DNA of 64,000 nt from Amycolatopsis aidingensis (GCF_018885265.1 NZ_CP076538.1:3570001-3634000); one strand, 5' to 3'. Shown: positions 43,622 through 52,353, counted from the stretch's first letter. A program made the numbers and translations. Notes: generated from the letters alone by a model not told the origin.

Positions 43622-44442
43622 CGATCACCGCGGAACCGGCAACCGGCCACGGAGTTCCCTTCGGACTGGCCGAACTGGACCTGCTCAGCACCTATGCGGG
43701 CAGGCCCCTGCCGTTTCCGCTGCGAGTGCCCTCATGCGGCCGGACGGAGGACGAGCGCAACGGGCTGCTCGCAGCGGCGGGCCGGACGTTGGCCGAGCGT
43801 GGCCTGGCCACCGGGCACGGGCCGTCCGGCGCCGCATCGGACCTGGTCACCGTGCTGTGCGAGCACCGGAACGCGATCGATCTCGTCGTGGTCGCCGGTG
43901 GCACGGTGGCCGGGGTCGTGGCCATGCTGCACGAGCAACGCGCGGTGGTGTGCCGCCAGTCGATCGGCGGCGCACCGGGACCGGTCACGGTCGCGACCGT
44001 CCCGGCGGCCGCGCTGACCGCGCAGTTCACGAAGCAGATCCCGAGCGTGGCGGCCGCGCCTGCCATGCCGGTCACCTTGCCGCCCGGCGTCGTCGGTGCG
44101 GTGGCCGGCCTGCTGAGGAGCACGGCAGGCATCGCTTCCCCGTGGAAGCGGATACGCACGTTGGTCCGGGAACGCGGGGGCGGCGACGGCGCTGTCGACG
44201 CGCTGGTCAACCTCCTGCCTTCGGTGACGGGGCGGGGGCAGCTCGGGGCCGTCACCCTGCCGGCGGGTGACGGCCCCGTCGAGCGATCCTTTGAACTGTC
44301 CTGGTTGGACAGCTCAAAGGGGAGAGTCAGGGTGGACAACGACGCTGACGGCTGGGTGAGCATCAATCCGTTACGGCAGGACGAACTCGTTCAGCTGCTG
44401 CGTGCCGCGGCAGCCCCGGCCGGCGGCCAGTCGACACGGTGA
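43618..44442 (+). CDS. EspG-family ESX secretion-associated protein
   Basis: 274 residues. The sequence VPFGLAELDLLSTYAGRPLPFPLRVP at the start and the repeated strand-rich halves (LVTVLCEHRNAIDLVVVAGG, later RSFELSWLDSSKGRVRVDNDADGWVSINPLRQDELVQLLR) fit the EspG chaperone family. EspG proteins bind PPE-type substrates in the cytoplasm and bring them to the ESX channel. Translationally coupled on both sides of the operon, so it probably serves the WXG/PPE-like protein of this locus. Confidence 0.85.
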   Translation: MTITAEPATGHGVPFGLAELDLLSTYAGRPLPFPLRVPSCGRTEDERNGLLAAAGRTLAERGLATGHGPSGAASDLVTVLCEHRNAIDLVVVAGGTVAGVVAMLHEQRAVVCRQSIGGAPGPVTVATVPAAALTAQFTKQIPSVAAAPAMPVTLPPGVVGAVAGLLRSTAGIASPWKRIRTLVRERGGGDGAVDALVNLLPSVTGRGQLGAVTLPAGDGPVERSFELSWLDSSKGRVRVDNDADGWVSINPLRQDELVQLLRAAAAPAGGQSTR

Positions 44443-44458
44443 GAGGAAGGAAATCAGC

Positions 44459-44806
44459 ATGGATCCAGCACAGTGGCTGGCGGACTACCGCGACCGCCTC
44501 GAGCGTGCCGCGCACGGCGCACGGCAGGCCCGGGACAGCCTGCGGGAGGCAGGTGCTACCGCGAGGTCGCCGCGGGGCGAGGTCACGGTGTCGGTGAACG
44601 CAGGGGGTGCGCTGGATGAGCTCGCGCTGACACCGGCGGCACGCAAGCTGGAGGCCGACGCACTCGCCGGGCTCATCGTCAGCACCGCACGGGAAGCCCA
44701 GCGCCTCGCCTCCGCACGGATGGCCGAGGTGATGGCGGGTTACCTCGGCGACGGCCCCGCACTCACCCAGCTCACCCAGCACCTGCCCGCGGAGGTCGTG
44801 CGATGA
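44459..44806 (+). CDS. YbaB/EbfC-family-like protein in ESX operon
   Basis: 115 residues from ATG 44459 with gaggaagg upstream. Helix-strand pattern of YbaB: MDPAQWLADYRDRLERAAHGARQARDSLREAG, then SPRGEVTVSVNAGGALDELALTPAARKLEADALAGLIVSTAREAQ. Copies of this type are frequent in actinobacterial ESX loci, where their role is unclear. Stop overlaps the next ATG by 4 bp. Confidence 0.82.
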   Translation: MDPAQWLADYRDRLERAAHGARQARDSLREAGATARSPRGEVTVSVNAGGALDELALTPAARKLEADALAGLIVSTAREAQRLASARMAEVMAGYLGDGPALTQLTQHLPAEVVR

Positions 44807-45135
44807 CCATACGGCGGTCGTACGAGGTCGACCCCGGCCAGCTGCGCGCGCACGCGGGCAGGCTGGCCGAACGCGCCGACCGGCTGTCCTCGATCGGCTC
44901 CGGGCTGCCTGCCGGAATGGCGGCAGGGTCGCTGGGCGTGTTCCCGCAGTTCATCACGGCGGGACTCGGCGCCGCGATGACCGACACGATGGGCGCCTTC
45001 GCGGATACGGCGTCTGCTGTGGACAAGGTGAGCGAGGGGCTGCGGCTGGCGGCCGACCAGTACCAGCGCTCGGACGAGGACCATGCCGCGAACCTCGACG
45101 ATATCGGGTCGCGCCTGGGGGAGGACATCGGATGA
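44803..45135 (+). CDS. ESX target protein (EspC-like, T7SS)
   Basis: 110 residues. Starts SYEVDPGQLRAHAGRLAERADRLSSIGSGL and is helical throughout, ending in a helix with DQYQRSDEDHAANLDDIGSRLG, the pattern of EspC-type or excreted virulence-factor proteins that pair with another WXG-like protein. Coupled by 4-bp overlaps to both neighbours. Confidence 0.78.
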   Translation: MTIRRSYEVDPGQLRAHAGRLAERADRLSSIGSGLPAGMAAGSLGVFPQFITAGLGAAMTDTMGAFADTASAVDKVSEGLRLAADQYQRSDEDHAANLDDIGSRLGEDIG

Positions 45136-46010
45136 ACAGGACGTCGGTTCCGACCCGGGAGCACGCCGGGACCGAGGGTTCGCCGGAGCCCGGCGACTCC
45201 GAGCCGTCGGTGGTGGAGATCAACACGGCGCTCGCGGACCTGCGGCTGGCGGGAGCCGCCGTCGACAGCAAGGAATGGCTGTCGGTGGAGCTGGCGGGGG
45301 AGCCGGTCGTCTCGCTCGGCATGCTCGGTTCCACGGCGAGCCCGCTGTCCGCACTGGCCAGCGCGGGATGCGACTTCCTCACCCCGATGATCTCCTTCCT
45401 CGAGGAGCCGCTCGGCCAGCTGCGTGGCGAGCCGGGTTCGGTGTCGGGCCCAGCCGCCGAGTACGATACCGCCGCGCGGGACGCGAACTCCGTTGCCGAC
45501 GAGTACAGCGCCACGGTGGACGGTGAAACCGGTGAGTGGGCCGGTGACGCCAAGGCGAACTACGCGGGAACGGCCACCACGCTGACCGAGGGGATCGCGT
45601 CGGTGGCCGAGGCAGCGGCGACCAACTCGAAGGCGATGATCGCCGCGGGCGAGGTCGTGGCGCAGGTCGTCGACATCGTCACCCGGTTGATCACCGAGGC
45701 GGTCGGCAAGATCGTGCCGATCATGACCGAAGCGATCGCGGCGGCGCCCGCGACGTTCGGGGCGAGTATCGCGCAGGCGATTCCGCGGTGCGTGGCCATC
45801 GCCGTCGACTACGGGGGCCGGATCGCTGCCAAGCTGGCCGCCCTGCTCACCAGCGGCGACAACCTCATGCAGCTGGTCAACGGTGCGGTCGGCGCGCTCG
45901 AGGTCGTCAGGGAAGGGCTCGGTGTCATCGGCGAACTGGCAGGCGGCCAGGAACCGAAGGCAGTGAGCGGGAACGTCGATTCGACAGAACAGGGGAGAAC
46001 GACCGAATGA
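45132..46010 (+). CDS. ESX-associated WXG100-like protein
   Basis: 292 residues. The WXG turn is GETGEWAGDAKANYAGTATTL around residue 135, between two long helices, followed by a hydrophobic helical stretch (VVAQVVDIVTRLITEAVGKIVPIMTEAIAAAP and GGRIAAKLAALL) that resembles a membrane-active or pore-like C-terminal domain. It is the probable partner of the 110-residue protein. Overlaps the next gene by 4 bp (ATGA). Confidence 0.75.
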   Translation: MNRTSVPTREHAGTEGSPEPGDSEPSVVEINTALADLRLAGAAVDSKEWLSVELAGEPVVSLGMLGSTASPLSALASAGCDFLTPMISFLEEPLGQLRGEPGSVSGPAAEYDTAARDANSVADEYSATVDGETGEWAGDAKANYAGTATTLTEGIASVAEAAATNSKAMIAAGEVVAQVVDIVTRLITEAVGKIVPIMTEAIAAAPATFGASIAQAIPRCVAIAVDYGGRIAAKLAALLTSGDNLMQLVNGAVGALEVVREGLGVIGELAGGQEPKAVSGNVDSTEQGRTTE

Positions 46011-47125
46011 CCAGAACGACTCAGCGGTGGCTGGCCGGGATCGTCGTGGGTACCGCCCTCGCCGTCGGTGTGCCCGCCGCACCCGCGTGGGCCGACGAGC
46101 ACGCGGACACCAGGACCACGCTCGAGGAGTACAACCGGAAGGCAGGACCGGGGGCGGCCGTCCACGCGGGCAAGGGCACCGAGTCATGGACGCTGTCCAG
46201 CGGGTCGGCCAGTATCCGCGAGGATCGGCCGATCACCTCGGCCGACCACTTCCGGATCGGCAGCCAGACCAAGACGTTCACCGCGGTCGTGGTGCTCCAG
46301 CTGGCCGAAGAAGGTCTTGTCGAACTCGACGCGCCGGTGGAGGAGTACCTGCCCGGTGTGCTCACCATGAACTACGACGGCAACGAGATCACGGTGCGGC
46401 AGCTGCTCAACCACACCGCCGGACTGCCACGTGAGCCCAGTGGCGCGGCGCCGGAACCGGATGGTACGTACGAGCTGGCCGCGTTGGTACGAGCGGCGAT
46501 GGACGATCCTCCGGTGTCCGAGCCCGGCGGATCGCTCAACTACTCCAATGTGGGCTATATGGTGCTCGGCATGCTGATCGAGAAGAGCACCGGCCGGTAC
46601 GTCGGGGACGCGATCACCGAGCGGATCATCGAGCCGCTCGGGCTCACCGGTACCTCTTTCCCTGCGCCGGGGCAGCGGGCACTGCCGGCACCATACGTGC
46701 CGGGCTATCAGGGTGGCCGGTTGCTCGGCATGTTCTTCTGGTTCGACGCGACGACCCTGGTCGAGCTGTCCAGGTGGAGCTCCTCCGGCGCGATGGCGTC
46801 CACTATGGAGGACATGGTGCGGTTCTACCGTGCGCTGATGGATGGTGAGCTGGTCTCGGAGCGGATGCTTGCCGACATGCGCACCACCGTGCCGATCGCG
46901 CCGGGTTCGCAGGCAGGCTACGGGTTGGGCCTGTACACGCTGCCTCTTTCGTGTGGTGGTGCCGCGTGGGGCCACGACGGCCTGCTGGCCACCGGGCATG
47001 CGTCGATCACCATGGTGACCGATGACGGCCGGTTCGCGTCGGTGCTGACCAACGCCAACATCGTCGCGCGAGAGCCTGCGGCCGCCGACGTGGTCGACGC
47101 CGCCCTGTGTGAAGGAGAATCCTGA
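46007..47125 (+). CDS. Secreted serine hydrolase (class C beta-lactamase/DD-peptidase fold)
   Basis: 372 residues from ATG 46007. Signal peptide: WLAGIVVGTALAVGVPAAPAWA. Catalytic motifs: Ser-x-x-Lys in IGSQTKTFTA, Tyr-x-Asn in NYSNVGYMVLG and a His-x-Gly motif in WGHDGLLATGH. Such enzymes act on D-Ala-D-Ala peptides or small esters outside the cell. Overlaps the ESX-like gene upstream by 4 bp, so cell-wall remodelling for secretion is plausible, but that is inference. Confidence 0.88.
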   Translation: MTRTTQRWLAGIVVGTALAVGVPAAPAWADEHADTRTTLEEYNRKAGPGAAVHAGKGTESWTLSSGSASIREDRPITSADHFRIGSQTKTFTAVVVLQLAEEGLVELDAPVEEYLPGVLTMNYDGNEITVRQLLNHTAGLPREPSGAAPEPDGTYELAALVRAAMDDPPVSEPGGSLNYSNVGYMVLGMLIEKSTGRYVGDAITERIIEPLGLTGTSFPAPGQRALPAPYVPGYQGGRLLGMFFWFDATTLVELSRWSSSGAMASTMEDMVRFYRALMDGELVSERMLADMRTTVPIAPGSQAGYGLGLYTLPLSCGGAAWGHDGLLATGHASITMVTDDGRFASVLTNANIVAREPAAADVVDAALCEGES

Positions 47126-48213
47126 TGACCCGGCGTATCACGTTGGCAGCATTCGGCATGGTGTTCGCGCTGGTGAGCGTGCTCGGCCTTACCGGAGCCG
47201 CGCCGGGTGCGCAGGCTTCGGTCGCGCCACCGGTTTTCACCGATGGCCACGGGTTGACCGTCGTCAAGCAGCCGTGGTGGGTGGACGCGAACGAGCGCAC
47301 GTTCAAGTTCGTCGTGCGAACGGACGAAGTGCCTCGGTACTCGGCGATGACCGGACAGGTTTCCGGCGAGCACGTGATCATGGTGACCTTGCCGGAAGGC
47401 TACGAGTCCGCTGCCGAGACCCGCTACCCGGTGCAGTACCACCTGCACGGCCATCCCGACTACCCGGACACCGCGCTGAACCAGCAGATGTTCGAGGGTT
47501 CCACAGCCGGTGGTGTCCCGCTGATCACCGTGGCTCCCAACGGTTCCGGCCGCGGCTGGTACACGAACTGGGTCAACCCGCCCGCCGAGCTCGGTCCGCA
47601 GAACTGGCAGAACTTCCACCTCGATCAGGTGATCCCGTTCGTCGACGCCAACCTGCGGACGGTCGCGACGCGGGAGGGCAGGGCTATCTCCGGACATTCG
47701 ATGGGCGGCTTCGGCGCGTTCCACTACGCCGAGAGCAGGCCGGAGTTGTTCGGTTACGTCGGAAGCTTCTCCGGCGGGCTCGACCTGCTGAACCAGGTGC
47801 AGCGCGCGGCGGTCGTCGGTACCACGCAGCTGCCCGGCAGCGGCACACCGACGGTTCCGCCGGACGCGATCTTCGGAGTGCCGGTGTGGCCGTTCGATAC
47901 GGTGTGGAACGCGAAAAGCCCCGCGCAGCACGTGGGTCCGCTGCGCGATATGGGCGTGGCGATGTACACCGGTAACGGCGGAAACCTTGCCGACAACCTC
48001 CCCCAGGCCGTCGCCGAGCGCGTGGCGCGCGACACCAACCTGGTCACCAGGGACAACCTGGTCGCAGCCGGAATCCCGCATACGTTCGTCGACTACGGCG
48101 ACGGCAGCACCTGGGCGGATGGCTGCAATGGGAAGCACGCCCAGCCTGCCTGCCTGATGGCGGACATGCGGCACTTCGTGGGGCTGCTCATGGCGGGTCT
48201 CAGCCACCCGTAA
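47125..48213 (+). CDS. Secreted esterase of the antigen 85/esterase D type
   Basis: 362 residues, ATG overlapping the upstream stop by 1 nt. Signal peptide MTRRITLAAFGMVFALVSVLGLTGAAPGAQA. Alpha/beta-hydrolase with YPVQYHLHGHPDYPD, the nucleophile GHSMGGFGAFHYA and a His candidate near GIPHTFVDYG. Similar to the antigen 85/esterase D (Esterase_phd) family; mycolic acids are not expected in this group of bacteria, so mycolyl transfer is unlikely and a simpler acyl ester substrate is probable. Last gene of the ESX-associated operon; a hairpin follows. Confidence 0.85.
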   Translation: MTRRITLAAFGMVFALVSVLGLTGAAPGAQASVAPPVFTDGHGLTVVKQPWWVDANERTFKFVVRTDEVPRYSAMTGQVSGEHVIMVTLPEGYESAAETRYPVQYHLHGHPDYPDTALNQQMFEGSTAGGVPLITVAPNGSGRGWYTNWVNPPAELGPQNWQNFHLDQVIPFVDANLRTVATREGRAISGHSMGGFGAFHYAESRPELFGYVGSFSGGLDLLNQVQRAAVVGTTQLPGSGTPTVPPDAIFGVPVWPFDTVWNAKSPAQHVGPLRDMGVAMYTGNGGNLADNLPQAVAERVARDTNLVTRDNLVAAGIPHTFVDYGDGSTWADGCNGKHAQPACLMADMRHFVGLLMAGLSHP

Positions 48214-48221
48214 GCAGTCTG

Positions 48222-48273
48222 CTCCGCGCCGGGGGAGTGGGTCCCGGGAGCCCACCCGCCATCCGGCGCGGAG
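48222..48273 (+). terminator. Terminator hairpin after the ESX-associated operon
   Basis: Perfect 11-bp stem (CTCCGCGCCGG with CCGGCGCGGAG) and an inner GTGGG/CCCAC stem, 9 bp past the esterase stop. Confidence 0.7.
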
Positions 48274-48315
48274 TCGGCGGCAAGGCGTTGACAGGGCTGA
48301 GGGATGCTGTCATTC

Positions 48316-48335
48316 TCCCTAACACTTGTTAGGGA
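48316..48335. promoter_or_regulatory. Operator-like inverted repeat of the TetR gene
   Basis: TCCCTAACACTTGTTAGGGA, a 9+9 perfect inverted repeat around CT, 19 bp upstream of the GTG of the TetR-family regulator. Typical autoregulatory TetR operator position and symmetry. Confidence 0.7.
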
Positions 48336-48353
48336 AGTTGCCACGATGCTGTC

Positions 48354-49091
48354 GTGCGCCGCAACGACAAGGCCGATAGCGGCTTGTCCTGTGGAAGGAC
48401 CATCCTGCTGAGCGAGAACCGTCCTGTCCGTGATCTCACCGCACTGGCCAGGGTCCGTGCGGTGGAACCGCGGCTGCCACCGGGCACCAGCACGGGTACC
48501 GAGCTGCGCATCCTGCTGGAGTCGATGCGCCTGTTCGCGCACCATGGCTACCGCGCCACCAGTGTGCGAACGATCGCCACCGCGGTCGGGATCAAAGCTC
48601 CCAGCCTGTACGAGCATTTCCCCGCCAAGGAGGACATCCTGGCTCGGATCGTCCTGATCGGGCACCGTGCTCTGCTGACCGCGTGTGAGCGCGCGCTCGC
48701 CGATTGTGGCCCCGACCCGGTCAGCCAGGTCCGGGAGCTGGTGCGTACCCATGTGCTCAACCACGTCAGCTACCCGTTGCTGGCCATCGTCACCAACGAC
48801 GAACTGCATCATCTCTCCCCTGCGCGTGCCGCGGAGGCGCTCACACTCCGAGAACGTACCGAGCACATCGCCATCGAAGCGGGCCGTCGTGGCGTCGACC
48901 AAGGGCTGTTCGACGGTACCGAGCTCGTCGCCACCACGGCGGCGATCTCGAGCATGGGTGTGCGGGCGCCCTACTGGTTCACCCCCACCCCCGAGTACGG
49001 GCCAGCCGACCTCGCCAACGCCTACGCCGAGCTGGCGGTTCGGATGCTGCGGCCCGGATCCCCGCGCGGCCATGCTGATCGAGGCGCCTGA
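48354..49091 (+). CDS. TetR-family transcriptional regulator
   Basis: 245 residues if the GTG at 48354 is used. The HTH domain comes late (LLESMRLFAHHGYRATSVRTIATAVGIKAPSLYEHFPAKEDILARI, about residues 55-95), so a downstream start is possible. The preceding region is not conserved-looking. The C-terminal half (LLTACERALADCGPDPVSQVRELVRTHVLNHVSYPLLAIVTND) is the usual helical effector domain. The 20-bp inverted repeat before it suggests autoregulation. The LuxR-ATPase gene starts 3 bp after its stop, so they are probably co-transcribed. Confidence 0.82.
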   Translation: MRRNDKADSGLSCGRTILLSENRPVRDLTALARVRAVEPRLPPGTSTGTELRILLESMRLFAHHGYRATSVRTIATAVGIKAPSLYEHFPAKEDILARIVLIGHRALLTACERALADCGPDPVSQVRELVRTHVLNHVSYPLLAIVTNDELHHLSPARAAEALTLRERTEHIAIEAGRRGVDQGLFDGTELVATTAAISSMGVRAPYWFTPTPEYGPADLANAYAELAVRMLRPGSPRGHADRGA

Positions 49092-49094
49092 CCG

Positions 49095-51410
49095 ATGTGG
49101 ACCTGTGCTCACCTCGCCGACGAGGGCCACTGCCGGGCGCGCGCCCGGACCGAGCTGACCAGCTACGTCGGCAGGAAGGAAGAGGATGCCGAGGTTCGCA
49201 GGCTGCTCGGTATCGCGCGGCTGGTCACCTTGACCGGTCCGGGCGGTGTGGGAAAGACCCGCCTGGCCGAACACAGCGCGGCCACGGTCAGCCGGGCGTT
49301 CGCCGACGGCGTCCTCGGCGTGGCACTCGCCGAGGTGCGCGACGCAAGCCTGCTCACCGGGCTGATCGTGCACCGGCTGGGCCTGCACGACCGGTCGCAC
49401 CAGCCCGCTCTGGACACCGTCGCCGACTATCTGCGCGAGAAACAACTGCTGCTCGTGCTCGACAACTGCGAGCATCTAGCCGAGGGCTGCGCGGAGCTGG
49501 TCAGCACGCTGCTGGCCCGCTGCCCGCGACTGGTGGTGCTGGCCACCAGCCGCAGATCCCTCGGGGTGGCCGGTGAGCACGTCCACACGGTGGCACCGCT
49601 GAGCGTCCCACCCGAACACGTCACATCCGCGCATGCGCTGGCGGCCCGCGATGCCGTTCAGCTGTTCGTCGAGCGAGCTCGGTCGGTAGTGCCCTCGTTC
49701 CGGCTGACCGAGGACAACGGGCCGGACGTGGCCCGGGTGTGCCGCCAGGTGGACGGGCTGCCGCTGGGCATCGAGCTCGCCGCCGCTCGCATCCGGGCAT
49801 TGTCACCGCGGCAGATCGCGCAGCGGCTGGACGATCGTCTGGCCCTGCTGACCACCGGTGCCCGCACCGTGCCGGAACGGCAGCGGACGCTGCGGGCCAC
49901 AGTGGACTGGAGCTTCGCGTTGTGCACCGAGACCGAACGCGCGGTGTGGTCGCGGTGCTCGGTGTTCGCCGGTTCGTTCGACCTGGCCGCGGCGGAGTAC
50001 GTCTGTGCGGGATCCGGCGTGCACGATGACGAGGTGCTTGCCGCCGTGGACAGCCTGATCGACATGTCCGTGCTGCTGCGCGAGGACGGCGTCACCACGG
50101 TGCGTTACCGGATGCTGGAGACGTTGCGCGACTACGGCCACCAGCGGCTGGTCGCCCAGAACGCGGGCACCGAAGTCGCCCGCCGGCACCGGGACTACTA
50201 CTTCCAGCTGACCGAGGACGCCGACGCCGGATGGTTCGGGCCGCGCCAGCGGGACTGGATGGACCGGCTGCGCGCCGAGCACGCGAACCTCCGCGTCGCG
50301 TTGGCCTGGTCGCTCACCGAGCCCGGCGAGGCCACCGTGGCGCTGCGTATGGCGACCCGCGTGTCCGAGTACCTGGTGATGAGCGGCGCCCCACGCGAAG
50401 CCCGTGAGTGGATCGATCGCGCGCTGTCCGCCGTGCCCGAGGACGAGCCTGGGCGGGCGCTCGCGCTGAGCACATCGGCACTGTGCGCGCTGTTCCATTC
50501 CGACCTGCCGCTGGCCCGGGTGCGGCTGGACGAGGCGGGCGAGCTCGACGCGGCGGAGGCTCACGCCCACCTGAGCTACGTGCGTAGCTTCGCCGCGATG
50601 CTGAGCACCGAACCAGCAGTGGAACTGGCCGCGGAGGCGGTGCGGGCCTTCGCCGAACGGGGCGAGACCCGCGCGCAGATGCATCCGCTGTTCATCCTCG
50701 GCATCTCGGTGGCCTACCGCGGTGACCTCGACTTGGCGCGGGCCCTGCTGCGGCAGATGCTGTCGTTGTGTGAAGACGCCGGTGACAGCCACTACCGTTC
50801 GATGGCTTTGTTCGGGATCGGCGTCGTCGAGGTGTGGTTCGGCGACGCGGACGTCGCCGAGGAGGCGATGTGCGAGGCGCTGCGGATCGACCTGCGCACC
50901 GGCGACCGGCTCTCCGCCGCTTACCGGGTCGACGGGCTGGCCTGGGTCGCGGCGCGCCAAGGCAGGTACGCACGGGCGGCGCGGCTGTTCGGCGCGGCGG
51001 CGACGATGTGGGAGCGTTGCGGAGCGGCACCTGATGTCGCCGTGTCGATCCCGCACCGGGGCTTTCGCGACGCCACGCGCGATGCGCTCGGCATCGACCG
51101 GTTCGAGTGCGTGTTCGCCGAGGGCCGGTCGCTGACCCCGGCCGACGTCGCCCCCGGGGTGAGCGAGAACGACCCTTCGGGGGTGTCGGGTGTCCATCAT
51201 TCTTCGTCACCGCTCACTCACCGGGAGGCAGAGGTCGCCGATCTGGTCGCAGCCGGAATGACGAACCGGGAAATCGCGCGCCGCCTGGTCATAGCCCAGC
51301 GTACGGCCGACACCCACGTTCAGCACATCCTGACGAAGCTGGATCTGAGCAACCGCACACAGCTCACCGCGTGGGTCGTCGAACGCCGCGCGGTCCACGA
51401 CGGGAACTGA
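49095..51410 (+). CDS. LuxR-family regulator with N-terminal ATPase, second copy
   Basis: 771 residues. Same architecture as the protein at 11478-13784: TSYVGRKEEDAEVRRLL, Walker A GPGGVGKT, Walker B LLLVLDNCEHLAEG, TPR-like middle and C-terminal LuxR HTH LTHREAEVADLVAAGMTNREIARRLVIAQRTADTHVQHILTKLDL. N-terminus MWTCAHLADEGHC is unusual and has two Cys residues near a His, possibly a metal site; that is speculative. Paired with the TetR gene upstream. A hairpin overlaps its last codons. Confidence 0.9.
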   Translation: MWTCAHLADEGHCRARARTELTSYVGRKEEDAEVRRLLGIARLVTLTGPGGVGKTRLAEHSAATVSRAFADGVLGVALAEVRDASLLTGLIVHRLGLHDRSHQPALDTVADYLREKQLLLVLDNCEHLAEGCAELVSTLLARCPRLVVLATSRRSLGVAGEHVHTVAPLSVPPEHVTSAHALAARDAVQLFVERARSVVPSFRLTEDNGPDVARVCRQVDGLPLGIELAAARIRALSPRQIAQRLDDRLALLTTGARTVPERQRTLRATVDWSFALCTETERAVWSRCSVFAGSFDLAAAEYVCAGSGVHDDEVLAAVDSLIDMSVLLREDGVTTVRYRMLETLRDYGHQRLVAQNAGTEVARRHRDYYFQLTEDADAGWFGPRQRDWMDRLRAEHANLRVALAWSLTEPGEATVALRMATRVSEYLVMSGAPREAREWIDRALSAVPEDEPGRALALSTSALCALFHSDLPLARVRLDEAGELDAAEAHAHLSYVRSFAAMLSTEPAVELAAEAVRAFAERGETRAQMHPLFILGISVAYRGDLDLARALLRQMLSLCEDAGDSHYRSMALFGIGVVEVWFGDADVAEEAMCEALRIDLRTGDRLSAAYRVDGLAWVAARQGRYARAARLFGAAATMWERCGAAPDVAVSIPHRGFRDATRDALGIDRFECVFAEGRSLTPADVAPGVSENDPSGVSGVHHSSSPLTHREAEVADLVAAGMTNREIARRLVIAQRTADTHVQHILTKLDLSNRTQLTAWVVERRAVHDGN

Positions 51411-51428
51411 GCCCGCGGACCGCGCGGC
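51385..51428. terminator. Hairpin at the convergent gene ends
   Basis: Perfect 12-bp stem (GCCGCGCGGTCC with GGACCGCGCGGC) with a 20-nt loop, spanning the stop codon of the LuxR-ATPase gene and close to the convergent lipase stop. Confidence 0.6.
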
Positions 51429-51434
51429 GTCCCG

Positions 51435-52133
51435 TCACGCCAGTGCCGCCACCAACAGCCCGGCGACCTTGTCGTCTCGCAACATCGCGAGATGACTGAC
51501 TCCGGGCACCTTGATGTTGTGCACGCCGTCCAGCACTGAACTGGTGGCCGGCATGACCACGCCGTCGTTCGGGGACCAGATCACCGTGCCTTCGACGTCG
51601 CCGGGCAACGTCCCGCCAGCGTTGAGTTTCGTGATGAATCCGGACCCGGGCTGCATTTCGCGACAGGTCACTCGCCACGCGCAGAGGAATGCGCTGAACG
51701 TGCCGTTGTTGGGGCCGGCCAGCGACACCCAGTCATCCACGTGCCCCCCGCACGCGCCGTACTTGATGCAGTAGCGGCTGTTGAGGCTGCCCATCGAGTG
51801 CCCCACCACGTCCACAGTCGACGCGCCAGTACGGGCCAAAACCTCATCGACCTTCGCGCCGAGTTGCTCCGCGGTGACGACATTGGACTGCGTCCTCGAG
51901 TCGTACCCGAGCGTGAAGACCTGATCGTCGATATACCCGGCCTGCTTCAACGAGACCGTCACCTCGCCCCAGTTGCCCGGGCTGCCGTACAACCCGTGAA
52001 CCAGAATCACCGGATCTCTCTCGGCAGCTGCCGGCGAAACCGCCGCTGCGGGGATCCACGACTGGACGGTGAGTCCGACGGCAGCCACAACAGCGACCGC
52101 GACGGCCGCGGCGCTGCGACGCGTACGTTTCAT
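51435..52133 (-). CDS. Secreted lipase/esterase (class 2 lipase-like)
   Basis: 232 residues from ATG 52133 behind gagaaggtg. Signal peptide RRSAAAVAVAVVAAVGLTVQSWIPAAA. Alpha/beta-hydrolase with oxyanion segment PVILVHGLYGSPGNW, nucleophile GHSMGSLNSRYCIKY, acid region WSPNDGVV and His in VSHLAML. Two Cys pairs (CIKYGACGG, LCAWRVTCREM) suggest disulfides. Acts on acyl esters outside the cell. Confidence 0.88.
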   Translation of the reverse strand: MKRTRRSAAAVAVAVVAAVGLTVQSWIPAAAVSPAAAERDPVILVHGLYGSPGNWGEVTVSLKQAGYIDDQVFTLGYDSRTQSNVVTAEQLGAKVDEVLARTGASTVDVVGHSMGSLNSRYCIKYGACGGHVDDWVSLAGPNNGTFSAFLCAWRVTCREMQPGSGFITKLNAGGTLPGDVEGTVIWSPNDGVVMPATSSVLDGVHNIKVPGVSHLAMLRDDKVAGLLVAALA

Positions 52134-52336
52134 GACACCTTCTCCTCAAATTCCGGCCCGGCCCCTCACGGCCCCGGCCACAGACATCCACCGTCATGTG
52201 TTCGTGCGCCCACGACATCGCCAGAACTACGTAGCCCCGCCCCTACGTACGCGCCTCGCCCTGATGTCGGTCGGGAAGAACCGACGTGACAGGGAGATCG
52301 GCAGCATTCGCGGTCGCTAGGAACCTCGAGTGCCGT

Positions 52337-52353
52337 GTATAACGACCTATACG
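52337..52353. promoter_or_regulatory. Inverted-repeat motif GTATA-N6-TATAC, copy 2
   Basis: GTATAACGACCTATACG, differing at two positions from the copy upstream of the ArsR-type regulator at 39419. It lies between the divergent lipase and flavin oxidoreductase genes, about 200 bp from each start. Confidence 0.5.

Noticed and set aside
42120..46010. A complete ESX secretion system
   Set aside because: Only substrate-like, chaperone-like and accessory proteins are present; no FtsK/SpoIIIE-type ATPase, membrane core subunit or mycosin gene was seen.
47125..48213. Mycolyltransferase function for the antigen-85-like protein
   Set aside because: The suggested host group lacks mycolic acids and no mycolate genes are in the window; a general acyl esterase is safer.
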